Part shown: piece after piece, positions 37,288 through 45,653 of the stretch
Layout of the letters: each line of letters begins with the position of its first letter
Numbering within the stretch: the first letter of the stretch is position 1
NCBI RefSeq assembly: GCF_026339995.1
Contig: NZ_JAPEPT010000001.1
Coordinates: 1,004,501-1,068,500 of the forward strand
Direction: 5' to 3'
DNA length: 64,000 nt
Origin: Streptomyces sp. NBC_01481
GTDB lineage: Bacteria > Actinomycetota > Actinomycetes > Streptomycetales > Streptomycetaceae
Position numbers and translations under genes: made by a program
Notes under the pieces: model-generated
What the model saw: the letters and a program-made list of their open reading frames with translations, nothing else
The model's database searches: none
What the model was told of the DNA's origin: nothing

Positions 37288-37611
37288 TCATGGATGGTGG
37301 CGGGCGTCTTCCGTGTCCGAGCCATGCGGCCTGCCTTGGCCGGCCGCGTCGGATGGTGGTGTGACGGACGGGCAGCAGTCCTCGGGCCCGGCACCACCGC
37401 GGGACCGGTAGCGCAGGGTGCGGACGACAGCGGCAAGGACCATCACCGTACCGACGGCGATCAGCCAGGGATTGCGCCGCGCACCGCCTACGGCAACGGC
37501 CACACCGCCGGCAACGAGTAGCGGGCCCGCGCAGGCCAGCACTGTCAGCAGCCCCCTACCGACTGCGGCCGGCGTGCCGCGCAGGCCGGTGGGTTCGCGG
37601 GGTTCGGACAT
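37288..37611 (-). CDS. Small two-helix membrane protein
   Basis: 107 residues from the ATG at 37611, which shares a base with the MauE stop (TGATG). Two membrane helices (GLLTVLACAGPLLVAGGVAV and PWLIAVGTVMVLAAVV) lie near residues 20-65. A Cys pair, EDCCPSVTP, lies near residue 83. No known family is apparent. It lies between mauE and the radical SAM gene and may serve the same pathway. Confidence 0.7.
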   Translation of the reverse strand: MSEPREPTGLRGTPAAVGRGLLTVLACAGPLLVAGGVAVAVGGARRNPWLIAVGTVMVLAAVVRTLRYRSRGGAGPEDCCPSVTPPSDAAGQGRPHGSDTEDARHHP

Positions 37612-38060
37612 CAGGCATCGGCCTCCTCCCTCATGTGCGGGTACTCGGCGGGTGCGGCAGGGCGCCTGCGTGCCCCGTGCAGCAGCAGCCCCGCGTAGAG
37701 CAGCGTCAAGGCGTCCTGGACGAGTACGAACCAGCTCAGCCGCTGGGACAGGTAGATGCCGAAGCAGCCGCAGTTGGCCACGGTGAGCCCGCGTGCGTAC
37801 GCCTGCACAGCCAGGAACGACCGCACCACCGAGACGGCCGTGAACACCCACACCGGTGCAAGCGCCTTTGAGCGCGGGCGGGCCAGGAACCAGACCCCGC
37901 ACACCAGCTCGCCCGCGATCAGGGCCACGGCCAGGGCGGTCGCGGCACCGCCGGTCGCCAGCCCGTAGGCGGCCAGTATCCCGGGCATGTGCCCGATGGA
38001 GGCCAGCTGGCCGAGCGCCATCGCGGCATACACCGCGCCCAGCATGATCCGCAGCACCAT
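37611..38060 (-). CDS. MauE-like redox membrane protein
   Basis: 149 residues from the ATG at 38060. Four membrane helices are clear, and the family signature ANCGCFGIYLSQ (two Cys in CGC) lies near residue 98, at the start of the last helix pair. MauE proteins resemble DsbD/VKOR-type thiol carriers and help form disulfides in exported redox enzymes. Upstream is the shared GTAA-N6-TCAC palindrome, centred about 43 bases from the start. Confidence 0.85.
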   Translation of the reverse strand: MVLRIMLGAVYAAMALGQLASIGHMPGILAAYGLATGGAATALAVALIAGELVCGVWFLARPRSKALAPVWVFTAVSVVRSFLAVQAYARGLTVANCGCFGIYLSQRLSWFVLVQDALTLLYAGLLLHGARRRPAAPAEYPHMREEADA

Positions 38061-38096
38061 GATCTGAACGCTAGACGCGGGTGGGTGCCGAGAACT

Positions 38097-38110
38097 GTAA
38101 GCGCGCTCAC
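38097..38110. promoter_or_regulatory. Crp/Fnr-type palindrome (site 2), divergent promoter
   Basis: GTAAGCGCGCTCAC has GTAA and TCAC half-sites around 6 bases. It lies between the mauE operon (minus strand) and the DUF3179 operon (plus strand), so one bound dimer could control both. Confidence 0.55.
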
Positions 38111-38178
38111 CGAACGGGCACCGGCTGCGCGGGACCATCGGGAGTGTGGGAACCGTGTTCCGAGGCGGGTGATGCACG

Positions 38179-39213
38179 GTGAACGGTCAGCGGCAGCCCA
38201 GGCGGGACCGTCGGCAGGTCATCAAGGGCGCCGGCGTGATCGGGGGAGTTGTCGTCCTGGTCGCGGGCGGGGGCGTCATCGGCTGGCAGGCCCTCTCGGA
38301 CCGCCCGTCCGAGCCCGTGACCGCCGTACAGCCCGGACAGGATCCGTCGCTGGAGGCGCTGGCCGGCGCGGCGGTCTCCGGCGGGCCGGGCAAGGACGGA
38401 ATCCCCTCCATCGACCGGCCCCGGTTCATCCCGGCGGGTGACGCGGACTTCCTCGCGGACGACGACCCGGTGTTCGGACTGGAGTACCGCGGCGAGGTCC
38501 GGGCCTACCCGCAGCTCGTGCTGGTGTGGCACGAGATCGTCAACGACACCGTGGGCGGCCAGCCGCTGGCGGTCACCTACTGCCCGCTCACCGGCACGGT
38601 GATCGGGTTCTCCAGCCCGCCTGGTGTGCCGAAGCTGACGTTCGGCACGACCGGACGGCTCGTCAACTCCAACCTGCTGATGTACGACCGGCAGACCGGA
38701 TCCGAGTGGCCGCAACTGCTCGGCACGGCCGTCAGCGGCCCGCTCAAGGGCAAGCAGCTGGACACGCTCCCCCTGGTGTGGACCACGTGGAAGCAGTGGC
38801 GGGCCGCGCACCCCGACACCCAGGTACTGTCCACCAGCACCGGCGCCCTGCGCAGCTACGGCAGCGACCCGTACGGCTCCTACGACTCGTATCCGGACCG
38901 CAGCGGCTACTACGCCGGGGGTCGTCCATTCTTCCCGGTGCTGACCAGCAGCGACCGCTTCTCCGACAAGGACGTCGTTATAGGAGTACGGGTCGGCAAG
39001 GAGCGCCTCGCCATCCACAAGGACCTCGTCCGCAAGGCAAAGACCGTGCACTCCGAACTCGCGGGCACCGAACTCGTCGCGCGATGGGACGAGCGGCTCG
39101 ACACCGCCCGGGTCCTTCAGCGGGTCGGCGACCGGTGGGAGCCTGCCGACCACCTCGACTCCATGTGGTTCGCCTGGTACGCGTTCTACCCGAGCACCCA
39201 GGTACGGCAATGA
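38179..39213 (+). CDS. DUF3179 family membrane-anchored protein
   Basis: 344 residues from a GTG at 38179. A basic start (RQPRRDRRQVIKGAG, twin-arginine-like) leads into one membrane helix (VIGGVVVLVAGGGVIGW). The outside part has the DUF3179 signature VTYCPLTGTVIGFSS near residue 135, VNSNLLMYDRQTGSEWPQ near 160, and conserved YP..DP region near 235. The single Cys in TYCPL suggests a redox or metal role; the function is unknown. It overlaps the next gene by ATGA. Confidence 0.85.
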   Translation: MNGQRQPRRDRRQVIKGAGVIGGVVVLVAGGGVIGWQALSDRPSEPVTAVQPGQDPSLEALAGAAVSGGPGKDGIPSIDRPRFIPAGDADFLADDDPVFGLEYRGEVRAYPQLVLVWHEIVNDTVGGQPLAVTYCPLTGTVIGFSSPPGVPKLTFGTTGRLVNSNLLMYDRQTGSEWPQLLGTAVSGPLKGKQLDTLPLVWTTWKQWRAAHPDTQVLSTSTGALRSYGSDPYGSYDSYPDRSGYYAGGRPFFPVLTSSDRFSDKDVVIGVRVGKERLAIHKDLVRKAKTVHSELAGTELVARWDERLDTARVLQRVGDRWEPADHLDSMWFAWYAFYPSTQVRQ

Positions 39214-39872
39214 ACAGGCCACTCGCCGCGCTTGCCAGGGCCGGAGACGCCTGGGACGCCACGATCGCCGCCGCCGTGGCCACCCCTCGCCGTGTGCGCG
39301 CCGCCCTCGCCGTAAGCCGCCACCGGCGGATCGGACTGGTCGCTGCTGCCGTCGTGCTGGTGGCGTACCTGTTCTCCATCGGCGATCTCGCGGTGTCGGC
39401 CTCCGGCCGGTACACCGGCGCCCCCGTGTTCCAGACCGCCTGGGACCAGCTGTTCCGGGCCCGTGCGCCCTACCTGTTCGAGCCGGTACTCGCGCTGCAT
39501 CCCACTCGGCATGTGGCGGCGTTCGTCAGTCCGGTCAACCTGATGCTCGGCGCGGTCGTGGCCGCGCTGGTCGGGTGCAATGTCGCCACCGCCGGGCTGG
39601 CGGCCCGGCAGGCGGCCTCCTGCCGACGGACCGGTTACGCGCGGCTGCTCGGCGTGCTCCCGGCGTTCCTGCTCGGATTCGCCTGCTGCGTACCGACCTT
39701 CCTGCTCGTCCTCGGCACTGGCGCCGCCGCGGCCCTCCTGCCGGTACTGATCCCCCTGCGCCCGGTCTTCTACCCGCTCACGCTGTTGATGCTCGTCAAC
39801 ACACTGGTGTGGGGCGCATCCCGGATCGGCCGGCCGTATGACCGACCGAGCCGGGACTCGGTTCAGATCTGA
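39210..39872 (+). CDS. Membrane protein with a vicinal Cys pair in a helix
   Basis: 220 residues; the ATG overlaps the DUF3179 stop. Helices lie near 40-60, 105-130, 150-172 and 175-200. One contains FACCVPTFLLVLGTG near residue 160, a Cys-Cys-x-Pro arrangement inside the membrane like that in mercury or copper transporters such as MerT. That makes metal or thiol transport plausible but not proven. Confidence 0.7.
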   Translation: MNRPLAALARAGDAWDATIAAAVATPRRVRAALAVSRHRRIGLVAAAVVLVAYLFSIGDLAVSASGRYTGAPVFQTAWDQLFRARAPYLFEPVLALHPTRHVAAFVSPVNLMLGAVVAALVGCNVATAGLAARQAASCRRTGYARLLGVLPAFLLGFACCVPTFLLVLGTGAAAALLPVLIPLRPVFYPLTLLMLVNTLVWGASRIGRPYDRPSRDSVQI

Positions 39873-40231
39873 ACGAACACGGTTGCGCTGCCGGGAACGA
39901 TCGTGTCGAAGTTGATCAGTCCGGGGATGATGAGCTTGATGCCCTCCTCGGCTCCGGCAGGCGGGCTGCCGAGCAGGCAGTCGATGGTAAGAATCGCGGG
40001 GATGCGCGCCTTGGGGTCCGTGTCGGGAGTGATGTCCACGGCCAGAATGAGCAACCCGCCGAACCAGTCGGCGGGCGCCCCTTGCGGCGTGCCGTTCCCG
40101 TAGGACGTGAAGCTATTGACCCAACGGGCCTGGAATGTCCCGGTCAGGGTTTCCCCGGTGGCCGCGACGTAGTGCTTGAAGGTGCCGCCGCCGCTCGCGG
40201 CATGGTGCCGCGGGACCAAGGACCGATGCAC
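39863..40231 (-). pseudogene. Hypothetical protein, truncated at its start
   Basis: About 110 residues at the end of an open frame read as real protein: TFKHYVAATGETLTGTFQAR, GAPADWFGGLLILAVDITPD, ending PGSATVFVQI. Upstream the sequence turns into the opposite-frame tail of the DUF1707 gene, and there is no start with a ribosome site. A GTG at 40231 is possible. I think its 5' part was removed. Confidence 0.45.
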
Positions 40232-40248
40232 ACGCACCGGTCCGGCGT

Positions 40249-40539
40249 TCACCCGTGCGGAGGGGGCAGCCAGCAGAACACCGCGCGCCGAAGCGCCCGG
40301 ACAAGCCAGTTGCCGACGCGATCGCGTACCGGCACCGGGCCGACGACAGCGGGCGGTTCGGCCACGGCAGCGGGCACGAGCGGGAGCAGCTGGCTCAGCT
40401 CGTCCTGGGTGTGCGCGGGCGTTGCCTGGCTGACGCGTTCCTTGAACGTCGGTTCGTCCAATCGGCCTTCGGCGTATGCCGTCTTGAGGCGATCGACGGC
40501 CTGGTCCCGTTCGGTGTGACCGACCTGCGGTGACGGCAT
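40249..40539 (-). CDS. DUF1707 (SHOCT-like) protein
   Basis: 96 residues with a very strong ribosome site (AGGAGGAGGT) before the ATG. It opens VGHTERDQAVDRLKTAYAEG and LDEPTFKERVSQATPAHTQD, the DUF1707 helical domain (residues 8-60) found at the start of many actinobacterial membrane proteins. The remainder is short and ends soon after VRALRRAVFCWL, so it may have lost its usual membrane region. Confidence 0.7.
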   Translation of the reverse strand: MPSPQVGHTERDQAVDRLKTAYAEGRLDEPTFKERVSQATPAHTQDELSQLLPLVPAAVAEPPAVVGPVPVRDRVGNWLVRALRRAVFCWLPPPHG

Positions 40540-40586
40540 GGGGACCTCCTCCTTTCACGGTACGGCCGGTGGCGGCGGGCCCGGGC

Positions 40587-41156
40587 TTACTGCAGGGCAG
40601 AGCGCCGCTCCGCCTCCTTCTTGACCGAGGTCAGTGAGGCCGCGACTGTTTCCTCCCAGCGCCTGGCCACCAGCTGTCCCCAGCGTTGCCCGAGCGCCCA
40701 CAGGTCCGTGCCCAGCTCGCCCTCGTACGCCAGACGCGTGCCCGTCTCGTGCTCGGCCAGGACGAAGGACTCCATGACATACGGCACCGGCCCGCGGACC
40801 AGCCGGAAGTCCACTCGCGAGGGCCGGGTGAGCCGGACCGTCTCCACCGTGACGGCCGTCAGACGCCCGCCGGCCACCGGGGTGGAGTGTGCGGCGAGCA
40901 CCATGTCGATGCCGCGCTCCAGCACCCGTACTTTCTCCCGCATCGCCCGGGTGGCCCGCCCGAGATACGGCTGGGCGATCACGTCGAAGACGACCTCCCG
41001 GGGGGCCTGGATGCCGACCATCTGCGGCCCCAGCGGGCGGGTCCGCCGACCAACGCCCACATCCAGGGGCAGCGCCCCGGTCACCAATCCCAGATACCCG
41101 GCCACAGCGCCGCCGCCCACCGCAGCCACACCCACCAGCTTCGCCGGCAACGACAT
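40587..41156 (-). CDS. SRPBCC-fold protein with N-terminal membrane segment
   Basis: 189 residues from the ATG at 41156, which has GAGAGGA six bases upstream (two earlier starts exist). One membrane helix (VGVAAVGGGAVAGYLGLVTG) is followed by a START/SRPBCC ligand fold: MVGIQAPREVVFDVIAQPYL, VTVETVRLTRPSRVDF, FVLAEHETGTRLAYEGELGT. Such proteins bind lipids or other hydrophobic molecules. A perfect GTGAGCGCGCTCAC palindrome lies 80 bases upstream and is shared with the divergent phosphatidyltransferase gene. Confidence 0.78.
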   Translation of the reverse strand: MSLPAKLVGVAAVGGGAVAGYLGLVTGALPLDVGVGRRTRPLGPQMVGIQAPREVVFDVIAQPYLGRATRAMREKVRVLERGIDMVLAAHSTPVAGGRLTAVTVETVRLTRPSRVDFRLVRGPVPYVMESFVLAEHETGTRLAYEGELGTDLWALGQRWGQLVARRWEETVAASLTSVKKEAERRSALQ

Positions 41157-41229
41157 ACCGGGTCCTCTCTCCATGCTCCGCACTCGTGCCATCCGGGGAT
41201 GACGCTACGGCCGACGGGCCGGCGGATCG

Positions 41230-41243
41230 GTGAGCGCGCTCAC
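41230..41243. promoter_or_regulatory. Crp/Fnr-type palindrome (site 3), perfect
   Basis: GTGAGCGCGCTCAC is a perfect 14-base palindrome (GTGA-N6-TCAC) centred about 80 bases from both divergent starts (41156 and 41318). Confidence 0.6.
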
Positions 41244-41317
41244 CTTCGGGCCGCAGGTCGGCCGTCTACCGTGAGCGCAGCACATCCCGCGCTCGAAGAG
41301 AGGGGCACCGCCTCCAC

Positions 41318-41986
41318 GTGTCCGTATCCGATCTCACCGACAGCCGCGCCGCCACCAACGCCCTGCTGGGAGCACTGAGGCGGGATGGCTGGAGACCGCA
41401 CGCCGTCGCCCGCTTCCTGTGGCAGGCCGCCGACCGCTCAGCGCGGCAGGCGGCCCGCCGCCCCCGGGCACTCGGCCAGATCACTGCCCTGCACTGCCTG
41501 CTGCTCGCTCGCGCCGGGCAGCAGCGCCCGGGGCGGGGATGGGTGGCGACCAGCTGGACCCTTGCCGTGGTCCATCTGGGCCTGCTGGAGCACCGTGACC
41601 GGCTCTCGCCGGCCGATATGCTCACACTGATCCGCGGCAACCTCCCCGCCACGAGCATGGGACCGAGCCGCTGGTCGGGCCTGCTGGCCATCACCCTGGA
41701 CCTGACGGACGGGCACCTGGCCCGGAACCAGGGCACCGTGTCACCGTTCGGCGACTACGCCGACTCCTTCGCCGACGCCGCGTACTGGACCTGGCTCACC
41801 CTGAGCCACGAACCCAGCCGTGCGGTACGGGCGGCGGCGATCGCCGCATGGGCACTACCGGTCGTCACGGTCACGGCCATCGGCATCCGCCGCGGCACCA
41901 TGCCCGAGCGGCCCCGCCCCGCACTGCTGCGCCCGGCCGCCGCGATGCAGGGCGTCGTCGCCCTGCGGCACTTCCTGCGCCGTTGA
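41318..41986 (+). CDS. CDP-alcohol phosphatidyltransferase family membrane protein
   Basis: 222 residues from a GTG at 41318. The catalytic motif DG-x2-AR-x8-G-x3-D-x3-D is complete in DGHLARNQGTVSPFG plus DYADSFAD near residue 130. This family swaps CMP of a CDP-lipid for an alcohol in the membrane during phospholipid synthesis. Helices lie mostly in the second half. The alcohol acceptor cannot be named. It shares its upstream palindrome with the SRPBCC gene, which supports a lipid-related role for this part of the island. Confidence 0.85.
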   Translation: MSVSDLTDSRAATNALLGALRRDGWRPHAVARFLWQAADRSARQAARRPRALGQITALHCLLLARAGQQRPGRGWVATSWTLAVVHLGLLEHRDRLSPADMLTLIRGNLPATSMGPSRWSGLLAITLDLTDGHLARNQGTVSPFGDYADSFADAAYWTWLTLSHEPSRAVRAAAIAAWALPVVTVTAIGIRRGTMPERPRPALLRPAAAMQGVVALRHFLRR

Positions 41987-42035
41987 CCGGGCACCCCTGT
42001 GCCCCAACCGACAGCTGAAGAACCTGCCGGAGTCG

Positions 42036-42260
42036 ATGCAGCACCACCTGCGCCAGCGCCTGAACGAGCACGCCCGCTCGCGCTGGCCGCAGCTGACCCG
42101 TGTCGACGTGCGCTTTCGGGCCGGATTTGCCGACGTTGCGGGGACGTTTCCCACCGGGCAGAGCCTGCCGCTGTGCCGTCTGCGCTTCGCCGGGTCATGC
42201 ACACCTGGGGCTTCGCCATCGACCTCGCCAAGCGACGGCTACCAGGACGGTTCTACCTGA
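42036..42260 (+). pseudogene. Conserved hypothetical protein, two frameshifts and truncated
   Basis: The ATG at 42036 opens MQHHLRQRLNEHARSRWPQL and VRFRAGFADVAGTFPTGQ. After LRFAGS the family sequence HTWGFAIDLA continues in another frame, then shifts back near DGYQD, where the gene ends. Intact relatives go on for about 40 more residues with a Cys pair. This is a decayed copy. Confidence 0.6.
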
Positions 42261-42303
42261 CTGGCAGAGCGATCAGTCGTAGAAGGCCGGGGAGCGACGA
42301 GCC

Positions 42304-43089
42304 TCATCCTGCTCCGGTCGTGGGCTCCGCATGGGAACTCGCGGGCTCTGTTCGCCGAGGCAGGCGGCCCTTAGCCGCCAGTTTGCGCAGTCGGTGTTCT
42401 TCTCTGTCCGCCCACTGGCGCACCCGGTCGGGATCGAGCGCAGTGCCGTGGCCCACGTGCAGTCTGGTCGGCTTCAGCGCGAGCATCTCGCGCAGGCTGG
42501 CCAGGTTGCGCAGCGGGTCGTCGTGGAAGGGCGGGTTGGCCGGCCTGCCGGTGATGAGGCCCATGAAGGAGTTGGCCACCAGGTCGCCGGCGACGAGGTC
42601 GCCCGCGTCGGTGATGACGGACACCGAGCCGGCGGTGTGCCCCGGAGTGGGCATGATGCGAGCCTCGACTCCGTAGTCGGACAGACTCATCTCTCCCCGG
42701 ACGAGCACATCGGGTTCGACTCGTTCCACGGTGACGTGCATGGCTTTGCTTCTGTTCATCAGGCGTCCCATCGTCCCGGTCGGCAGGTACGGTCGGCGGG
42801 AACGGCCGGTGCTGTACGGGCCGAGGTCGGCGATATGGCCCGCGACGGGCGCACCGGTGAGCCGGTGCAGTTCGGTCGCGGAGCCGAAGTGGTCGATGTG
42901 ACCGTGCGTCAGAACGATCAGAGCGATGTCCTGGGGATCCACTCCGTGCTGGGCTACCTGGTCGTGGATCCTGCGGCCGTTTCCTGGTGTCCCCGCGTCG
43001 ACGACGACAGCGCGTCGGCCCAGCACCAGGTATGTATTGATCGCGTGCTTTCCCAGGACGGGCATGGCAATGATCTTCGTATGGGACAT
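42304..43089 (-). CDS. MBL-fold metallo-hydrolase
   Basis: 261 residues. The metal site THGHIDHFGSA (HxHxDH) is near residue 62, PTPGHTAGSVSV gives the next His near 150, the bridging Asp is in GDLVAGDLVANSF, and the last His is LHVGHGTALD near 215. It is a two-metal hydrolase of lactonase/glyoxalase II type; the substrate is unknown. It lies tail to tail with the decayed gene before it. Confidence 0.9.
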   Translation of the reverse strand: MSHTKIIAMPVLGKHAINTYLVLGRRAVVVDAGTPGNGRRIHDQVAQHGVDPQDIALIVLTHGHIDHFGSATELHRLTGAPVAGHIADLGPYSTGRSRRPYLPTGTMGRLMNRSKAMHVTVERVEPDVLVRGEMSLSDYGVEARIMPTPGHTAGSVSVITDAGDLVAGDLVANSFMGLITGRPANPPFHDDPLRNLASLREMLALKPTRLHVGHGTALDPDRVRQWADREEHRLRKLAAKGRLPRRTEPASSHAEPTTGAG

Positions 43090-43239
43090 GGTTCCTCCAA
43101 AGTGCCTCCGCCTCGGCTCCGGCGTGGCTTCTGTGGGTCGAGGCGCGCGAAGTCCGGCGCGCCGCCCGGCCCCGGCACCCGGTACGGCCCGGTCGTGTCG
43201 AGGATCGACGGAGTGATCCGTCAGTCGCCTGTGGTGCGT

Positions 43240-43854
43240 TCAGTCCTCGAACGGTGCGGCAGCGATCAGGTCCAGGAAACCGGCGTGCCGGATCAGCAGG
43301 GCGATCCGCGAGTCTGGCTTGGCAGCCGCCTGTCGGCGTACTGCGTCGGTCACGAAAGCGGCGAACCCCTGGCGGGGGTGGAGTTTGAGCACGTCGGTGA
43401 GCAGGCCTGGCGGCAGCTGGTCCAGGCGCAACCCCATGACGTCCGCCGCGGCGCCCAGGTGGACCGCGGCCACCTCCGGCCGGGGGTCGTCGGCAGTGGT
43501 GATTTCCATGTGCAGGGCGATCGCGTCCCGGACCAGTCCGACCAGATCGGGCCGGGCTCCGCGGGAGTGCAACTCCTGCTCGGCCAGCCGGGCTCCGTGC
43601 ACCTCGAACGGGGTCTGGGGATCGTCATACGCCTCGGTGAGTGCCAGATCGTGCAGGGCCGAGGCGATGAACAGCGCCTCGGCGTCGAAGGCGCGCCGTT
43701 GTCCCTCGAGGAAGGCCGAACCGAAACGGTAGGTGCGGTGACAGTGGGCCACCAGCGTCGGGGGGCTCGCGGCGCACAGCATCTGGTCGGCGGCGCGGGC
43801 GAGCGGCGAGTCGGGGAACGAGGACAGCGGCATGGGACTCTCTCTGCGGGTCAT
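43240..43854 (-). CDS. HD-domain hydrolase (cyanamide-hydratase-like)
   Basis: 204 residues; the ATG at 43854 overlaps the stop of the upstream regulator (ATGA), though an ATG at 43833 with AGAGAG is possible. The metal motif is split as in HD proteins: a first His in THCHRTYRFG-like region near residue 38 (LVAHCHRTYRFG), the HD pair in FIASALHDLALTEA near 65, and ALHMEITTADDP near 120. It resembles the HD family that includes cyanamide hydratase. It is probably controlled by the co-transcribed GlxA-type regulator. Confidence 0.82.
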   Translation of the reverse strand: MTRRESPMPLSSFPDSPLARAADQMLCAASPPTLVAHCHRTYRFGSAFLEGQRRAFDAEALFIASALHDLALTEAYDDPQTPFEVHGARLAEQELHSRGARPDLVGLVRDAIALHMEITTADDPRPEVAAVHLGAAADVMGLRLDQLPPGLLTDVLKLHPRQGFAAFVTDAVRRQAAAKPDSRIALLIRHAGFLDLIAAAPFED

Positions 43855-44903
43855 GGTGCCGGGATCTGGTCGGGCAGGGGGAGAGGGCCGTCAGGGAACG
43901 CGCCGACGGTGTCGGCAGCGGGCGGGGACCGGAAGCGGCGCCGGTATTCGGCCGGAGTGGTGACGAGCCGCCGCCGGAAGGCCCGGTGCAGGGTCTCCAC
44001 GGAGCCGAGGCCGCTCGCGGTTGCCACATCGGGCAGACTGCGGTCGGTCTCTTCCAGGAGGCGGCGCGCGGTCTCCACCCGGACCGCTTCGATGTACGAG
44101 GCGGGCGTGCTGCCGGTGCGCTGCCGGAACAGCCGGGCGAGGTGGCGCACGCTCAGGTGCATCCGCTCGGCGAGTGTTTCGATCGACAGGTCATCGGCGA
44201 GATGGTCGGCGATCCACAGGCGTAGCTCATCGATCCGGTCACCCGAGGGCGCGTGGATCGAGAGCGGCACGCTGAACTGGCTCTGCCCGCCGGGACGCTT
44301 CACATACATGACCATCATGCGGGCGGTGGCGAGCGCCAGAGCCTGGCCGTGGTCCTCGGCGACCATGGCCAGGGCCATGTCCATCCCCGAGGTGACACCC
44401 GCACAGGTCCACACCTGCCCGGCCCGGATGAAGATCGGATCCGGGTCGACGGCGATCTGCGGGTAATCGGCGGCGAGCCGCTCGGCGGTGAGCCAGTGCG
44501 TGGTGGCAGACAGTCCGTCCAGGAGCCCCGCCGCGGCCAGCACATGCGCACCCGCGCAGACCGAGGCGGTCCGGCGGGCCTGGGGGGCCGCCGTACGCAG
44601 CCACTCGACGACAGCAGCGTCGATTACCGGTTCGACGCCACCGTCGACCAGGTTGATCGCACCCGACACGAGCAGGGTGTCCACCTGCCCGCCCACCTCC
44701 TCCAGGGCCACGTCGGCCACCAGTCGGACCCCACTGGAGGTGGGCAGTTCGCCGGCCCGAGTCGCCGCGATCTCCACCTGGTAGCCGGGACGGTCTGCCC
44801 CGGCGATGCCCGAGGCGACGGAGAAGACCTCGGCCGGACCGGTGACATCCAGGAGTTCCACCCCGGGAAAGGCGACGATGACGACTCTGCGTGATGCGGG
44901 CAT
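43851..44903 (-). CDS. GlxA-family AraC-type regulator with DJ-1/PfpI domain
   Basis: 350 residues. Residues 5-190 are a DJ-1/PfpI (amidase-like) sensor with VVIVAFPGVELLDVTGPAEV and the nucleophile-elbow ARRTASVCAGAHVLAAAG near 115. Residues 225-330 are the double helix-turn-helix AraC domain (LAERMHLSVRHLARLFRQRT, ... FRRRLVTTPAEYRRRFR). It likely regulates its own operon with the HD hydrolase. The signal is unknown. Confidence 0.92.
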   Translation of the reverse strand: MPASRRVVIVAFPGVELLDVTGPAEVFSVASGIAGADRPGYQVEIAATRAGELPTSSGVRLVADVALEEVGGQVDTLLVSGAINLVDGGVEPVIDAAVVEWLRTAAPQARRTASVCAGAHVLAAAGLLDGLSATTHWLTAERLAADYPQIAVDPDPIFIRAGQVWTCAGVTSGMDMALAMVAEDHGQALALATARMMVMYVKRPGGQSQFSVPLSIHAPSGDRIDELRLWIADHLADDLSIETLAERMHLSVRHLARLFRQRTGSTPASYIEAVRVETARRLLEETDRSLPDVATASGLGSVETLHRAFRRRLVTTPAEYRRRFRSPPAADTVGAFPDGPLPLPDQIPAP

Positions 44904-45401
44904 GCCGCCATGGTTCCCCGCCTGTCCCCGCGGCCGCTATGACCAGTTTCTGTCAGATCCGGCCACAGGAACTGCCGCACGCCACGGGCCTCGCCCTACC
45001 CGAACACCGATCAGCCAACAATGCGCCCACAGCGCGTGGGGCGGCGACATCGCCATCAGACCGTTCCAGGTATTGGCGAGGTCCCTTCACGGCCTGGCCC
45101 TCGAGTGCCATGGCGATTGCGTCGAGGGCGCTGAGCGGTGACTGGGCCGAGTTCTCCCCCGATCGTCTCGGCTTCTATCACCCCTGGAACGGCCTGCGAC
45201 ACCTGATCCTCAGCTCAGATACGCGCTGTCGACCGCAGCGAAGCGGGTGGTAACCCCCATCACCGGACGCACACCCTCAACCAATCAACGCGGTGCAGCA
45301 CTAGAGCGCCCCATCCGCGGCGACGGTGACGCTGCCTACAGTCCACGGAACACCCCTCGCCTGACGCCCCCGATCCGCGGCCGCCGTCTCTCTGTGACCC
45401 C
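44904..45401. other. Gene-free island stretch
   Basis: 498 bases with no protein-like reading frame that I trust on either strand. It begins with the promoter of the GlxA-type regulator. No tRNA half-site, hairpin terminator or long repeat was seen. It may be the remains of decayed genes. Confidence 0.5.
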
Positions 45402-45653
45402 TTGGGGCGCGGATGGGTGAACGAGAAAGCCGCCGCCGAACGGCTGCGGCAAGCCCTGGACGACATCGGTCTGCACGACACCTCCGGCTTCACCGGCTCC
45501 CCGACCATCCTCGTCGACGGACACGACCCGTTCACCGACCCCAGCCGCCCGCCAGGACTGGCCTGCCGGATCTATCGCACACCGCACGGCCTGTCAGGGG
45601 TACCCGAAATCGACCAGCTCCGGCAGGTGCTCACAGCCGCCACGACGGCCTGA
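45402..45653 (+). pseudogene. Thioredoxin-like (alkylmercury-lyase-associated type) protein, 5' truncated
   Basis: The frame reads AERLRQALDDIGLHDTSG, FTGSPTILVDGHDPF and GLACRIYRTPHGLSGVPEID. This is the second half of small thioredoxin-fold proteins that normally begin with a Cys-containing first strand (LLYFDGCPN-like). That first strand and its Cys are absent; the nearest start is a TTG in unrelated sequence. Only the SPTILVDG cis-Pro loop and GLACR Cys remain, so it is probably inactive. Confidence 0.5.

Noticed and set aside
42331..44466. A 711-codon frame on the plus strand
   Set aside because: It is antisense to the MBL, HD and GlxA genes, which all have clear motifs on the minus strand.
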